43,398 bases of DNA from an uncultured Lachnospiraceae bacterium. Its GTDB lineage: Bacteria; Bacillota; Clostridia; Lachnospirales; Lachnospiraceae. The notes under the pieces were generated by a model, which was not told the DNA's origin, did no database searches, and saw nothing but the letters and a program-made list of their open reading frames with translations. The stretch's first letter is position 1. Every line of letters starts with the position of its first letter. Below are positions 8,497 through 16,135 of this stretch, piece after piece. The DNA is taken from contig CADBFP010000020.1 of NCBI GenBank assembly GCA_902793995.1, positions 1-43,398 on the forward strand, in the 5' to 3' direction. The translations under genes and the position numbers were made by a program.

Positions 8497-9672
8497 TTAT
8501 TTCTGCAATTCCACTTCAATTCCCAAGAACTCTGCCATGGTCTCGATCAAGGTGTTCAGGTTGTCCGTAATCTTCAATCCCGCATTGGAAACATAAGCGG
8601 AAGGCAGGGCCAGCCATTTTCCCTCCTTGATGGCGCCGATGGCATTCCAGTAATCCGCTTTGTCCGCAAAAGCGGCCGCCATGGTGGCTTTGTGGGTTTC
8701 CGCATCCGTGGAGCCGACGCAGACCACCACATCCGGCTCATAGCTTAAGGCCTGTTCGTAATCCAGCTGCACCATGGGGGCGCCGGGGTTTTCAAATACA
8801 TTGGTAAAGCCGATAAGGTCCATCATGGAACCCAGGGTTCCCTTGCTTGTCTGAATATAATGGCTCTCGCCCCCGGACTGGAGCACCATGGCCTTCTGGC
8901 CGGCAAAAGCTTTTTTGGCGGCTTCGCAATTGGCTTCCGTTTTTTCAAAACGGGCCATAATCTCCCGGGCTTTGGCGGTGGAGGCTTCGTCCCGGCTGTA
9001 GGCATCTACAATGCATTTTGTCTGCATTTTCACGCTTTCATAGGAAACGGTATGGCCGGCATAGAGGTAGTAGCAATTGATGCCCAGGCCTTCTAAGGTC
9101 TTGCCTACCGTATCCGCAGCCGTGGCGCTTAAGACCACCAGGTCCGCATTCAGCTTCACCACGGATTCCGCGTCGAATTTGTCCGGAGCCATGGCGGAAA
9201 ACTGTACCAGTCCCGCCACTTTCTGCAGTTCTTCCGGGTAATCAATCACCACGGTTTTGGGAACGCCGGCGATTTTGGCCCCCATTTCATAAAAGGCCAG
9301 CACCGGCGCGACGGATAAAATCACGATATTCTCCGGCACATGGTCCAGTTTCAAAGGTTCCGTAAAGCCCTGGGCCTTCATATCCTCCGGATATTCCAGA
9401 ATGAAATCCTGGGAAAGGGGCTCGGTGGCCGCCGGGGTAGTGGCCGCAAGCGTGGTAGTGGCTGCCGTGGTGGCATCCGGGGTGGTGGCAGTGGTGGTAG
9501 TAGCCGCTGTGGCGGCATCCGGGGTTGTGGCGGTGGCCGTGGTCTGAGGGGCCGCCGTGGTGCTTTGGACTGGGGCGGCGCTGGTGCCGGGGGCAGGGCT
9601 GCCGGAGCAGCCGGCTAAAAGACCCATCAGCAGGGCCGTGGCTAAAAGCAAGGATAATACAGGTTTTTTCAT
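8497..9672 (-). CDS. FecB/BtuF-like substrate-binding lipoprotein
   Basis: A 391-residue lipoprotein and first gene of the minus-strand operon. The signal peptide ends in the lipobox LLAGC with lipidated Cys22. A low-complexity Thr/Ala-rich linker (about residues 24-82, repeats of TTPDA and ATTT) follows, then a Peripla_BP_2 domain (IVILSVAPVLAFYEMGAKIAGVP, later VLNADLVVLSA-like and EPDVVVCVG segments). ATG at 9672 has AAGGAG seven bases upstream; a longer in-frame form from 9699 would bury the signal peptide. The class binds Fe-siderophores, heme, cobalamin or related metal chelates outside the membrane. Its promoter is flanked by palindromic operators. Together with the nitrogenase-like genes this suggests that the imported ligand is either the substrate or an iron source for the reductase. 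Confidence 0.93.
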   Translation of the reverse strand: MKKPVLSLLLATALLMGLLAGCSGSPAPGTSAAPVQSTTAAPQTTATATTPDAATAATTTTATTPDATTAATTTLAATTPAATEPLSQDFILEYPEDMKAQGFTEPLKLDHVPENIVILSVAPVLAFYEMGAKIAGVPKTVVIDYPEELQKVAGLVQFSAMAPDKFDAESVVKLNADLVVLSATAADTVGKTLEGLGINCYYLYAGHTVSYESVKMQTKCIVDAYSRDEASTAKAREIMARFEKTEANCEAAKKAFAGQKAMVLQSGGESHYIQTSKGTLGSMMDLIGFTNVFENPGAPMVQLDYEQALSYEPDVVVCVGSTDAETHKATMAAAFADKADYWNAIGAIKEGKWLALPSAYVSNAGLKITDNLNTLIETMAEFLGIEVELQK

Positions 9673-9719
9673 CGTTTTTCTCCTTCCCGAGAGATCCAAA
9701 ATTATAAATCAAGCGCTTG

Positions 9720-9735
9720 GTTAGCGAATGCTAAC
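9720..9735. promoter_or_regulatory. Operator 1: perfect inverted repeat GTTAGC-N4-GCTAAC
   Basis: Six-base perfect arms around GAAT. It sits just downstream of the minus-strand -10 box, covering the expected start of transcription of the importer/reductase operon, a classic repressor position. The regulator is not encoded nearby. The TTAG/CTAA half-sites recall DtxR/MntR-type boxes, which is only a suggestion. Confidence 0.75.
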
Positions 9736-9741
9736 TATTGC

Positions 9742-9770
9742 TTTATAACACAGGAAAAAAGCCTTGTCAA
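9742..9770 (-). promoter_or_regulatory. Promoter of the importer/nitrogenase-like operon
   Basis: On the minus strand, TTGACA (9765-9770) is followed by 17 bases and TATAAA (9742-9747), a near-consensus sigma-A promoter. It is bracketed by operator 1 downstream and operator 2 upstream. Confidence 0.85.
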
Positions 9771-9777
9771 TAAAAAA

Positions 9778-9793
9778 GTTAACCATTGCTAAC
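9778..9793. promoter_or_regulatory. Operator 2: GTTAAC-N4-GCTAAC, extended palindrome
   Basis: A second copy of the 16-bp element with one arm mismatch. The symmetry extends outward as AAAAGTTA (9774-9781) and TAACTTTT (9790-9797). It lies between the two divergent promoters. Confidence 0.7.
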
Positions 9794-9799
9794 TTTTGT

Positions 9800-9815
9800 G
9801 TTGCCTTTTGCTAAC
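9800..9815. promoter_or_regulatory. Operator 3: GTTGCC-N4-GCTAAC
   Basis: A third, weaker copy with one intact half-site. Its centre is 22 bp from that of operator 2, about two helical turns, so the two could be bound on one face. It overlaps the proposed -35 of the NifH-like gene. Confidence 0.55.
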
Positions 9816-9829
9816 TCCTGTGGTAAAAC
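9801..9829 (+). promoter_or_regulatory. Probable promoter of the NifH-like gene
   Basis: TTGCCT (9801-9806), 17-base spacer, TAAAAC (9824-9829). It is weaker than the opposite promoter. A 5' leader of about 45 bases ends in AAGGAG (9872-9877) before the ATG at 9884. Confidence 0.5.
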
Positions 9830-9883
9830 AGGTTTTGATTTGAGGTTTCATCCTGGAAAACAGGTAGAATTAAGGAGATACAG

Positions 9884-10654
9884 ATGAAAACAATGCGTAA
9901 GATAGCCATTTACGGGAAGGGCGGCATCGGAAAATCCACCACCACTTCCAACCTTTCGGCGGCCCTGGCCTTAAAGGGCTATAAGGTAATGCAGATCGGC
10001 TGCGACCCGAAGGCCGACTCTACAAAGAATCTGATGGGAGGGCGGCTGATCCCCACAGTGCTGGATCAGCTGAAGTTAAAGAAAGAGGATTTGTGCCTGG
10101 AGGATATCGTATTTCCCGGCTTCGGCGGCGTGCTGTGCGTGGAATCCGGCGGCCCCACCCCGGGGCTGGGCTGCGCCGGCCGGGGCATTATTTCTGCTTT
10201 CGAGAAACTGGAGGAGCTGGATGCCTTTGGCCATTATGAGCCGGATATTGTGATTTACGATGTGCTGGGAGATGTGGTCTGCGGCGGTTTTGCCATGCCC
10301 ATCCGGGAGGGCTACGCCCGGGATGTGTTTATTGTTTCTTCCGGAGAGATGATGGCCCTTTTTGCGGCTTCCAATATCGCTTCTGCTATCCGCAATTTCG
10401 GCAAGCGGGGCTATGCCCGGCTGGGAGGGCTGATCCTCAATGCCCGGAATGTGGAAAATGAGCGGGAAATCGTGGAAAAAGCCTGCCGGGAAATCGAAAC
10501 GGAGATGATTCATTACATCCCCCGTTCCGGGGAAATCCAGCAGGCGGAGCATTTGGGAGGGACGGTCTTTGAGTTTTTGGGAGAGGATTCCTGCATGAAA
10601 GAGGTATACAGCCGGCTGGCGGAGGAGATCCTGGCCCGCAGTATAGAGGGGTAG
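9884..10654 (+). CDS. NifH/BchL-like Fe protein (nitrogenase-like reductase ATPase)
   Basis: A 256-residue member of the NifH/BchL/CfbC family, which passes electrons from a [4Fe-4S] cluster held between two subunits to a component-1 partner while hydrolysing ATP. Visible motifs are the deviant Walker [10 protein letters not shown] (11-19), the CDPKADST segment (40-47), and the cluster ligands Cys97 (GLGCAGRG) and Cys133 ([10 protein letters not shown]), which correspond to Cys97 and Cys132 of NifH. Arg100, the residue ADP-ribosylated in some NifH proteins, is present. ATG at 9884 has AAGGAG six bases upstream. It is transcribed away from the operon with its two component-1 partners and shares their operator region. 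It is shorter than NifH (about 290). The lack of nif assembly genes argues against nitrogen fixation. Confidence 0.93.
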   Translation: MKTMRKIAIYGKGGIGKSTTTSNLSAALALKGYKVMQIGCDPKADSTKNLMGGRLIPTVLDQLKLKKEDLCLEDIVFPGFGGVLCVESGGPTPGLGCAGRGIISAFEKLEELDAFGHYEPDIVIYDVLGDVVCGGFAMPIREGYARDVFIVSSGEMMALFAASNIASAIRNFGKRGYARLGGLILNARNVENEREIVEKACREIETEMIHYIPRSGEIQQAEHLGGTVFEFLGEDSCMKEVYSRLAEEILARSIEG

Positions 10655-10682
10655 AAGCCCGGCAAAGCCGGGGCGCCCGGGT

Positions 10683-10850
10683 CCCTTCGACACCCTTCGA
10701 CAAGCTCAGGGACCGCTCAGGGGCGGCCCTTCGACACCCTTCGACAGGCTCAGGGACCGCTCAGGGACCGCCCTTCGACAGGCTCGGGACCGCCCTTCGA
10801 CAGGCTCAGGGACCGCTCAGGGGCGGCCCTTCGACAGGCTCAGGGACCAC
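10683..10850. repeat. Tandem array of CCCTTCGACARGCTCAGGG palindromic elements
   Basis: Five near-complete copies (starting about 10693, 10737, 10771, 10793 and 10827) of an imperfect palindrome, CCCTTCGACA then GGCTCAGGG, plus partial copies at 10683 and 10727, joined by GACCGCTCAGGG(G)CGG. It fills the space between the convergent NifH-like and ABC permease genes. It is a REP-like intergenic element. A hairpin CCCGGC-AAA-GCCGGG just after the NifH-like stop has no T-run. Confidence 0.85.
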
Positions 10851-10865
10851 GGGCACCGCTTTGTT

Positions 10866-12968
10866 TTACGGGTTCAGAAGCTCCCGCAGACCTTCCGGGA
10901 AGGTTTCGCCGGTGAACATGCAGTTTAAATCCTCTTCGTTGTTATAGGCGGATACATCGATCTGCACCGGACCGTAATACTCCGGCTCCAAGCCGGCGGG
11001 GAGGCTCAGACCGCTCAGGATATCCCGCAGTTTCTTCAGCTGCCCCTCCTTCAGCACCCCTGTGCCATCAGGATAGGCGAAGGTGGTGACGTATCCAACA
11101 ATATCTTCTCCCGTACTGGAGTTAAATGCCCGGATATTGATATCACTCGCGCCTTGGATGCGGAGTTCCGTTCCGCTTTCCTCCCCGGCCAGCGCCCGAT
11201 CGATCCAGCCGATCAGCTTATCCCGGTTTTGGCGGTTGGCCTCCGCCCAAAGCTGCTGGTACAAAGCCCAGGTCCGGGGCAGCTTTTTGCTGATGGTAAA
11301 AGAGGCGCGGCTGGAAAGGCCCTGGCGGTTGGACTGGAGGCCGATCGAGGCGCTGCTGTCCCGGGAGATGGGATTGTTTTGCATATTAAACCACTCGGTA
11401 AAGCCGATTTCCTTTACTTCTTCCTTCAGAGAGCGGTAAATCTGCAGCGCCGCTTTGTTATCCTCATCCGGGCGGATGATCGATTCCACCACGATGCCCG
11501 AATCCTTCTCATCCGGCAATTCCATATAGGCCTTCACAAAGGCTTCATCCTTGCTCAGAGCGGCGCTTAAGGCCTCCATTTCCTTATCTTCCAGGAGGAT
11601 GGTGCGGTAGCGTTCCACCAGTCCGCTTTTGATCGCAATGGTTTTACTGATTGTATACTTCGTATGGATGGCCGAAATATGATAAGCGTATCCGGGATTG
11701 ACCCGGGCGGGAGTCTTTTTCAGAAGCTCCGCCACCAGCCGGTGGACCTCTTTGTCCGTGATCCGAGTTTCTTCAATCCGGCTGGAGAAAAGGGAGTTGT
11801 CTTCCATGTAGTAATAATCCCGGGAATCCATGATTCGGACATGCTGGATATCCGCCGCCTCCGGCTGCCAGTTTTCGGCCATCCGCATACAGCCGCGGCA
11901 GAAAAAGAGGCTGCCCAGGCATAGGATCAGCAGGATCCCGAAGGAGGGAAGAGACTTCCTCAGAGATTTCAGATTGCGGGTGGCCAGCAGTTCGTAACCG
12001 AAAAAGGCCAGCAGAATAAACAATCCGAAGATGCCGTAATCGAAGCTGCTGTAGTGTTCATGTACCAGCAGGGAACGAAGGGGGATCAGCCAGACCAAAA
12101 AGGCCAGGGTGATGCGGACCAGGGCCCGGACCCGGGGATTTGCCACCGGGACTTCTGCGGCCTCGCTTTTCCGCTTCCGGGCCAGGAAGGCCCCCGCTCC
12201 TACCCAAAGAATCAGAGCAAAGAAGGTGTAGAGAATCCGGCCCCAATGGAATAGGCTTCGGCCATACAGACGGCTGTCTCCGGAATTCAGGAAGCTGTAA
12301 ACGAAGTCCGAAAACAGATTGATGCGGTAAGGGAAGGGAAGGAAGTTCCGATCCAACATAAAGGACTGATCCGCAATGCAGCCTGTGATGGTATGGATGA
12401 TGATCCGCGGCGCAAAAAGCAGCAGCAGGGACACCAGCACATTGGAAAAGACGGTGCCGCTGAGGAAGGTGCCGCAGGCCGTTACGGCGGCTACATACAA
12501 GGAAATCAGCAGGATCACCAGGTTGTACTGGAGCAGATCTGCCCAGCTGAAGCGGTAGTAGGCGGGGAAGCAGCTGGCAGCTACGCCGCTGACCAGGGCA
12601 GAGGCGGCCAGAATCAGCATCACCCAGGCAAAGGCGGCCCCTAAAAGACTCAGGAAGAGACACTCCCGGCGCTGGGGCAGGGCGTGGTAAAAGTCGCTGC
12701 CTCGGCGTTCCGTGGTGAAACGGAAGGCTTTGAGGGTCAGAAAAGGCGCTGTCAGGCAGAAACTTATCGCGATCAAGGGCTGCAGCGAGAGGGGGGACAT
12801 CAGCTGCGGGACCCGGGGGGTGATGCTGATGCCGTGTCGGGACAGGGGCTGCTGCAGAATGCTGATGAGGGAAGTCAGAAGCAGGATGCCTAAAAAGGCG
12901 AGAGCCATCAGGCTCAGCTGCCGGAAGCCTTCCCGGAATATTTTCAAATCAAACCATTTCTTTTTCAT
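10866..12968 (-). CDS. ABC-2-type exporter permease with large extracellular domain (YtrC/D-like locus)
   Basis: A 700-residue membrane protein. The N-terminal 370 residues hold about eight hydrophobic helices, for example LMALAFLGILLLTSLISIL, FAWVMLILAASALVSGVAA, VLVSLLLLFA and FGILLILCLGSLFFC. The C-terminal 330 residues are soluble and probably extracytoplasmic. Start: ATG at 12968 has GGAGG nine bases upstream and lies four bases after the ATPase stop; an in-frame extension to 13007 would overlap the ATPase gene. Large permeases of this kind, next to YtrA/YtrB-like genes, are common in gut Clostridia. The B. subtilis ytr operon responds to wall-active antibiotics; a similar role here is inference. 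Confidence 0.85.
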   Translation of the reverse strand: MKKKWFDLKIFREGFRQLSLMALAFLGILLLTSLISILQQPLSRHGISITPRVPQLMSPLSLQPLIAISFCLTAPFLTLKAFRFTTERRGSDFYHALPQRRECLFLSLLGAAFAWVMLILAASALVSGVAASCFPAYYRFSWADLLQYNLVILLISLYVAAVTACGTFLSGTVFSNVLVSLLLLFAPRIIIHTITGCIADQSFMLDRNFLPFPYRINLFSDFVYSFLNSGDSRLYGRSLFHWGRILYTFFALILWVGAGAFLARKRKSEAAEVPVANPRVRALVRITLAFLVWLIPLRSLLVHEHYSSFDYGIFGLFILLAFFGYELLATRNLKSLRKSLPSFGILLILCLGSLFFCRGCMRMAENWQPEAADIQHVRIMDSRDYYYMEDNSLFSSRIEETRITDKEVHRLVAELLKKTPARVNPGYAYHISAIHTKYTISKTIAIKSGLVERYRTILLEDKEMEALSAALSKDEAFVKAYMELPDEKDSGIVVESIIRPDEDNKAALQIYRSLKEEVKEIGFTEWFNMQNNPISRDSSASIGLQSNRQGLSSRASFTISKKLPRTWALYQQLWAEANRQNRDKLIGWIDRALAGEESGTELRIQGASDINIRAFNSSTGEDIVGYVTTFAYPDGTGVLKEGQLKKLRDILSGLSLPAGLEPEYYGPVQIDVSAYNNEEDLNCMFTGETFPEGLRELLNP

Positions 12969-12972
12969 GCCT

Positions 12973-13887
12973 TTATGCCTCCTTCTCATGTCCGAAAACA
13001 TCTTCAAAGCTGTATCCCAGCTGCTTCATCTCGTAAGTAAAGACCTCTTCCAGGCTTAAGGGAACCAGGTTCAGCAGCAAGGGATTCATGATCCTCAGCC
13101 GGGCCAGGGTCTCCTCCTGGTTCCCCCGGATGATCAAATGGGCCACAGAACCGATCTGTTCGTAGTGCAGCATATCTATCCCCGCAAAGCGGCTCCGGTC
13201 GAAGGGCTCGGAGAAGGCCAGCTGCAGCTTAAAGAGGGAGGTCCGCAGGTCCTGCACATCGCTTTGCAGCAGCAGGCCCCCTTCGTGGAGGAGGGCCAGC
13301 TGATCGCAGGTATCCTCCAGCTCCCTAAGGGAATGGGAGGTGATGATGGCGGTGGCTTCCCGCTCCGCCACTTCCTCTAAAATCAGATTTTTCACCAGCC
13401 GCCGCATCACCGGATCCAGACCGTCGAAGGTCTCGTCGAAGAAGTAATAATCCGGGTGGCAGGAGAGGGCCAGGATGATGGAGGCCTGCCGCCGCATGCC
13501 CTTGGAGAAGCTGCGGAGGGGGCGGTTCGGATCCAGGCGGAAGTTTTCGCTTAAGAAGCGGAAGCGCTCTTTGTCGAAGCGGGGGTAGAAGGCCTCGTAG
13601 CAGTCCGCCATGCGGTTCATATTGGCCCCCGCCAGAAAAAAGAGCTCGTCCGGCAGGAACAGCAGGCGGTTTTTCACGGCCGGGTTTTCGTAAACCGGCT
13701 GACCGTCCACGGTGGCGGAACCCTCCTCCGGCCGGTAGATGCCGGTGACCGCCCGCAGGAAAGTGGATTTGCCGGCGCCGTTGGTGCCCACCATCCCGTA
13801 GATGGAGCCTTTGGGGATGCGGCAGCTCACCCGGTTTAAGGCGGTGAAATCGTTAAATCGTTTGGTGAGATTGATTGTTTCAATCAT
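12973..13887 (-). CDS. ABC transporter ATP-binding protein (YtrB-like)
   Basis: A 304-residue ATPase with Walker A GTNGAGKST, a short signature region RSFSKGMRRQ (a divergent SGGQ, common in YtrB/CcmA-type ABC-2 ATPases), Walker B YYFFDETFDGLDP and switch His in ITSHSLRELE. About 80 C-terminal residues follow the nucleotide-binding domain. The start codon overlaps the regulator gene end by eight bases, and GGAGG stands 11 bases upstream. It partners the permease immediately downstream. Confidence 0.92.
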   Translation of the reverse strand: MIETINLTKRFNDFTALNRVSCRIPKGSIYGMVGTNGAGKSTFLRAVTGIYRPEEGSATVDGQPVYENPAVKNRLLFLPDELFFLAGANMNRMADCYEAFYPRFDKERFRFLSENFRLDPNRPLRSFSKGMRRQASIILALSCHPDYYFFDETFDGLDPVMRRLVKNLILEEVAEREATAIITSHSLRELEDTCDQLALLHEGGLLLQSDVQDLRTSLFKLQLAFSEPFDRSRFAGIDMLHYEQIGSVAHLIIRGNQEETLARLRIMNPLLLNLVPLSLEEVFTYEMKQLGYSFEDVFGHEKEA

Positions 13888-14257
13888 GGGGATTTATTCC
13901 TCCTTCGGTTTCGATTAAGCGTTTTAAGTCTTCCCGGCTGCAGCCGCCGGCCAGCAGATCCCGAACCAGAGTCCGGAACTCCGTCAGTTTTTTCTCCCGG
14001 TATTGCTGCACTGCCGAGGAAAGATCCCCTCGGATGAAGCAGCCCCGGCCGGCAGCGGATACGGTGATCCCCCTGCGCTCCAGTTCCCCGTAGGCCTTGG
14101 CAATGGTGTTGGGGTTCACGGAGAGCTGCAGGGAGAGGCTCCGCACCGATGGCAGCTGGTCTCCGGGTTTCAGAATGCCCTTCAGTACGAATTGCTCCGT
14201 CTGCAGGACGATCTGCTCGTAAACCGGCGTGCGGGATAAAAGGTCAATTTGATACAT
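13880..14257 (-). CDS. GntR-family transcriptional regulator, YtrA subfamily
   Basis: A 125-residue protein with an N-terminal winged helix-turn-helix (PVYEQIVLQTEQFV, then GDQLPSVRSLSLQLSVNPNT, then AYGELERRGI) and a short C-terminal helical tail typical of YtrA. ATG at 14257 has GAGGT six bases upstream; an ATG five codons earlier lacks a site. It is the first gene of a regulator-ATPase-permease operon. A perfect palindrome abuts its own -10 box, so it very likely represses itself and the transporter until a cell-envelope signal or ligand arrives. Confidence 0.93.
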   Translation of the reverse strand: MYQIDLLSRTPVYEQIVLQTEQFVLKGILKPGDQLPSVRSLSLQLSVNPNTIAKAYGELERRGITVSAAGRGCFIRGDLSSAVQQYREKKLTEFRTLVRDLLAGGCSREDLKRLIETEGGINPHD

Positions 14258-14286
14258 TCTGTTACCTCGCATTCCTTGTGTGCGTC

Positions 14287-14313
14287 AACTGTACTATGAC
14301 GGTTAGTACAGTT
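14287..14313. promoter_or_regulatory. Operator of the YtrA-like regulator: perfect 27-bp palindrome
   Basis: AACTGTACTA (14287-14296), seven-base spacer TGACGGT, TAGTACAGTT (14304-14313). Both ten-base arms match exactly. It lies directly downstream of the -10 box of the ytrA-like operon and covers its start site. Confidence 0.85.
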
Positions 14314-14342
14314 AAGATAGCAGAGCTTAAAGGGCTTGTCAA
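14314..14342 (-). promoter_or_regulatory. Promoter of the GntR/ABC operon
   Basis: Minus strand: TTGACA (14337-14342), 17 bases, TATCTT (14314-14319), immediately followed by the palindromic operator. Confidence 0.8.
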
Positions 14343-14353
14343 GCGTTTTTTTG

Positions 14354-14382
14354 TTGACATCCCCTTTCTTTATGACTATAAT
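14354..14382 (+). promoter_or_regulatory. Consensus sigma-A promoter of rny
   Basis: TTGACA (14354-14359), 17-base spacer, TATAAT (14377-14382). Both hexamers match the consensus exactly, so the promoter is probably strong and constitutive. The leader is about 64 bases. Confidence 0.92.
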
Positions 14383-14452
14383 GTGATACGGTGCGGCAGG
14401 AGGCGGCAATTCGCCTTTTGTGCGCTGAAAATAGAATAAAGGAGGTGCTCCT

Positions 14453-16036
14453 GTGACCAATGGAATGTACTTTGTCGCAGCAGCTGTGGATGTAGTAACC
14501 CTGATCATTGCAGCGGTGCTCGTAGTTGCTGCGGCCATTCTGTCATGGGTCATTTCAGCCGCCCGCCAGCGGAAGGTGTATGAAACCACCGTGGGCTCCG
14601 CGGAAGTGAAATCCCGTGAAATCATAGATGAAGCATTGAAAGAAGCAGCGGAAAAAAAGCGTGAAGCGCTGCTGGAAGCCAAGGAAGAAAACATTGCCGC
14701 GAAAAACGAACTGGAGCGGGAAGCCAAGGAACGCCGGGCGGAATTAAGAAAAGCCGAACAGCGGGTGCAGAGCAAGGAAGAAAACCTGGACAAGAAAACA
14801 GAAGCCCTGGAGAAAAAAGAACAGAGCGTCCAGGCCAGGGATGATCGTTTAAAGAAGAAGGAACAGGAAGCGGATGAGCTGATCCGCCAGCAGCAGGAGC
14901 GGCTGGAGCAGGTTTCCGGCCTCACTAAGGAACAGGCCAGAGATTACCTGATTCAGAGCGTCACGGAAGATGCGGAGCACGACATCGCCAAGCGGCTGAG
15001 GGAAATCAATGCCCGGGCCAAGGAAGATGCCAGCAAGAAGGCCAAAGAGTACATTACCACCGCCATTCAGAAATGCGCGGCGGACCATGTGTCCGAAACC
15101 TCCATTTCCGTGGTGTCCCTGCCCAATGATGAGATGAAAGGGCGGATTATCGGCCGGGAAGGCCGGAATATCCGGGCCCTGGAGCAGGCCACCGGCGTGG
15201 AGCTCATCATTGACGATACCCCGGAAGCGGTGGTGATCAGCGGCTTTGACCAGACCCGCCGGGAAGTGGCCCGGATCGCGCTGGAGAAGCTGATTATAGA
15301 CGGCCGGATTCACCCTGCCCGGATCGAGGAAGTGGTAAAGAAAGCCCAAAAAGAAGTGGAAGAGATCATGAAGGAGAAGGGGGAGGCCGCCGTCCTGGAA
15401 GTGGGCGTCCACGGCATTCACCCGGAACTGACCCGCCTGCTGGGCAAGATGCACTTCCGCACCAGCTACGGCCAGAACGCCTTAAAGCATTCCATCGAAG
15501 TGGCCCATCTCTGCGGCCACCTGGCAGGAGAGCTGGGGCTGGACATCCGTCTGGCCAAGCGGGCCGGCCTGCTGCATGATATCGGCAAGAGCATTGACCA
15601 GGAAATGGAAGGCTCCCATGTGCAGATCGGCGCGGATCTCTGCCGCAAGTATAAGGAAAATGCGGTGGTCATCAATGCGGTGGAATCCCACCACGGGGAT
15701 GTGGAGCCCACTTCCCTCATTGCGGTGGTGGTGCAGGCTGCGGATGCCATTTCCGCCGCCCGGCCCGGTGCCAGACGGGATACCCTGGAGACCTACACCA
15801 ACCGTCTCTCCCAGCTGGAGGAAATCACCGGCGGCTTCAAAGGGGTGGACAAGTCCTTTGCCATCCAGGCCGGCCGGGAAGTGCGGGTGATGGTGGTGCC
15901 GGAGCAGATCAGCGACGACGCCATGGTGGTGCTGGCCCACGATATTGCCAAGCGTATCGAGGAAGAAATGGAATATCCCGGCCAGATCAAGGTAAATGTG
16001 ATCCGGGAATCCCGGATTGTGGATTACGCGAAATAA
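14453..16036 (+). CDS. rny: Ribonuclease Y
   Basis: A 527-residue membrane-anchored endoribonuclease that starts mRNA decay in Firmicutes. Order: N-terminal membrane helix (about 13-35), a long charged coiled coil (about 50-170), KH RNA-binding domain with [10 protein letters not shown] (230-239), and HD hydrolase domain with [10 protein letters not shown] (346-355) and the catalytic pair His375-Asp376 in LLHDIGK. The length matches the family (about 520). The start is GTG at 14453 with AAAGGAGG seven to nine bases upstream, which is clearer than the later in-frame ATG. It has its own consensus promoter and ends before a hairpin terminator, so it is likely monocistronic. Confidence 0.98.
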   Translation: MTNGMYFVAAAVDVVTLIIAAVLVVAAAILSWVISAARQRKVYETTVGSAEVKSREIIDEALKEAAEKKREALLEAKEENIAAKNELEREAKERRAELRKAEQRVQSKEENLDKKTEALEKKEQSVQARDDRLKKKEQEADELIRQQQERLEQVSGLTKEQARDYLIQSVTEDAEHDIAKRLREINARAKEDASKKAKEYITTAIQKCAADHVSETSISVVSLPNDEMKGRIIGREGRNIRALEQATGVELIIDDTPEAVVISGFDQTRREVARIALEKLIIDGRIHPARIEEVVKKAQKEVEEIMKEKGEAAVLEVGVHGIHPELTRLLGKMHFRTSYGQNALKHSIEVAHLCGHLAGELGLDIRLAKRAGLLHDIGKSIDQEMEGSHVQIGADLCRKYKENAVVINAVESHHGDVEPTSLIAVVVQAADAISAARPGARRDTLETYTNRLSQLEEITGGFKGVDKSFAIQAGREVRVMVVPEQISDDAMVVLAHDIAKRIEEEMEYPGQIKVNVIRESRIVDYAK

Positions 16037-16039
16037 ATA

Positions 16040-16090
16040 CCTTCCCCTATGGGGAAGGGGGACCGCCGCCGAAGGCGGTGGTGGATGAGG
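16040..16090 (+). repeat. Dispersed intergenic hairpin element
   Basis: CCTTCCCC-TAT-GGGGAAGG (16040-16058) is followed by the hairpin ACCGCC-GCCGAA-GGCGGT and GTGGATGAGG. This looks like one unit of the genome's dispersed repeats; a related piece (CCGCCTGACGGCGGATGAGG) occurs near 17550. Confidence 0.55.
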
Positions 16091-16095
16091 TGTAG

Positions 16096-16118
16096 GGGCG
16101 GCCATTGGCCGCCCTTTT
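16096..16118 (+). terminator. Rho-independent terminator after rny
   Basis: GGGCGGCC-ATT-GGCCGCCC followed by TTTT. Its stem has the same core as the dispersed GGGGCGG/CCGCCCC hairpins in this window. Confidence 0.75.
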
Positions 16119-16135
16119 GTTAAGGAAGACTTACT

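Noticed and set aside
4086-10654. Reading the locus as a nitrogen-fixation (nif) cluster
   Set aside because: The K-like subunit lacks all cluster cysteines, the subunits are short, and no nifB, nifE or nifN is present. The arrangement fits the nitrogenase-like, non-fixing reductases.
10683-10850. A CRISPR array
   Set aside because: The units are palindromic and linked by repeated, not unique, spacers of irregular length.
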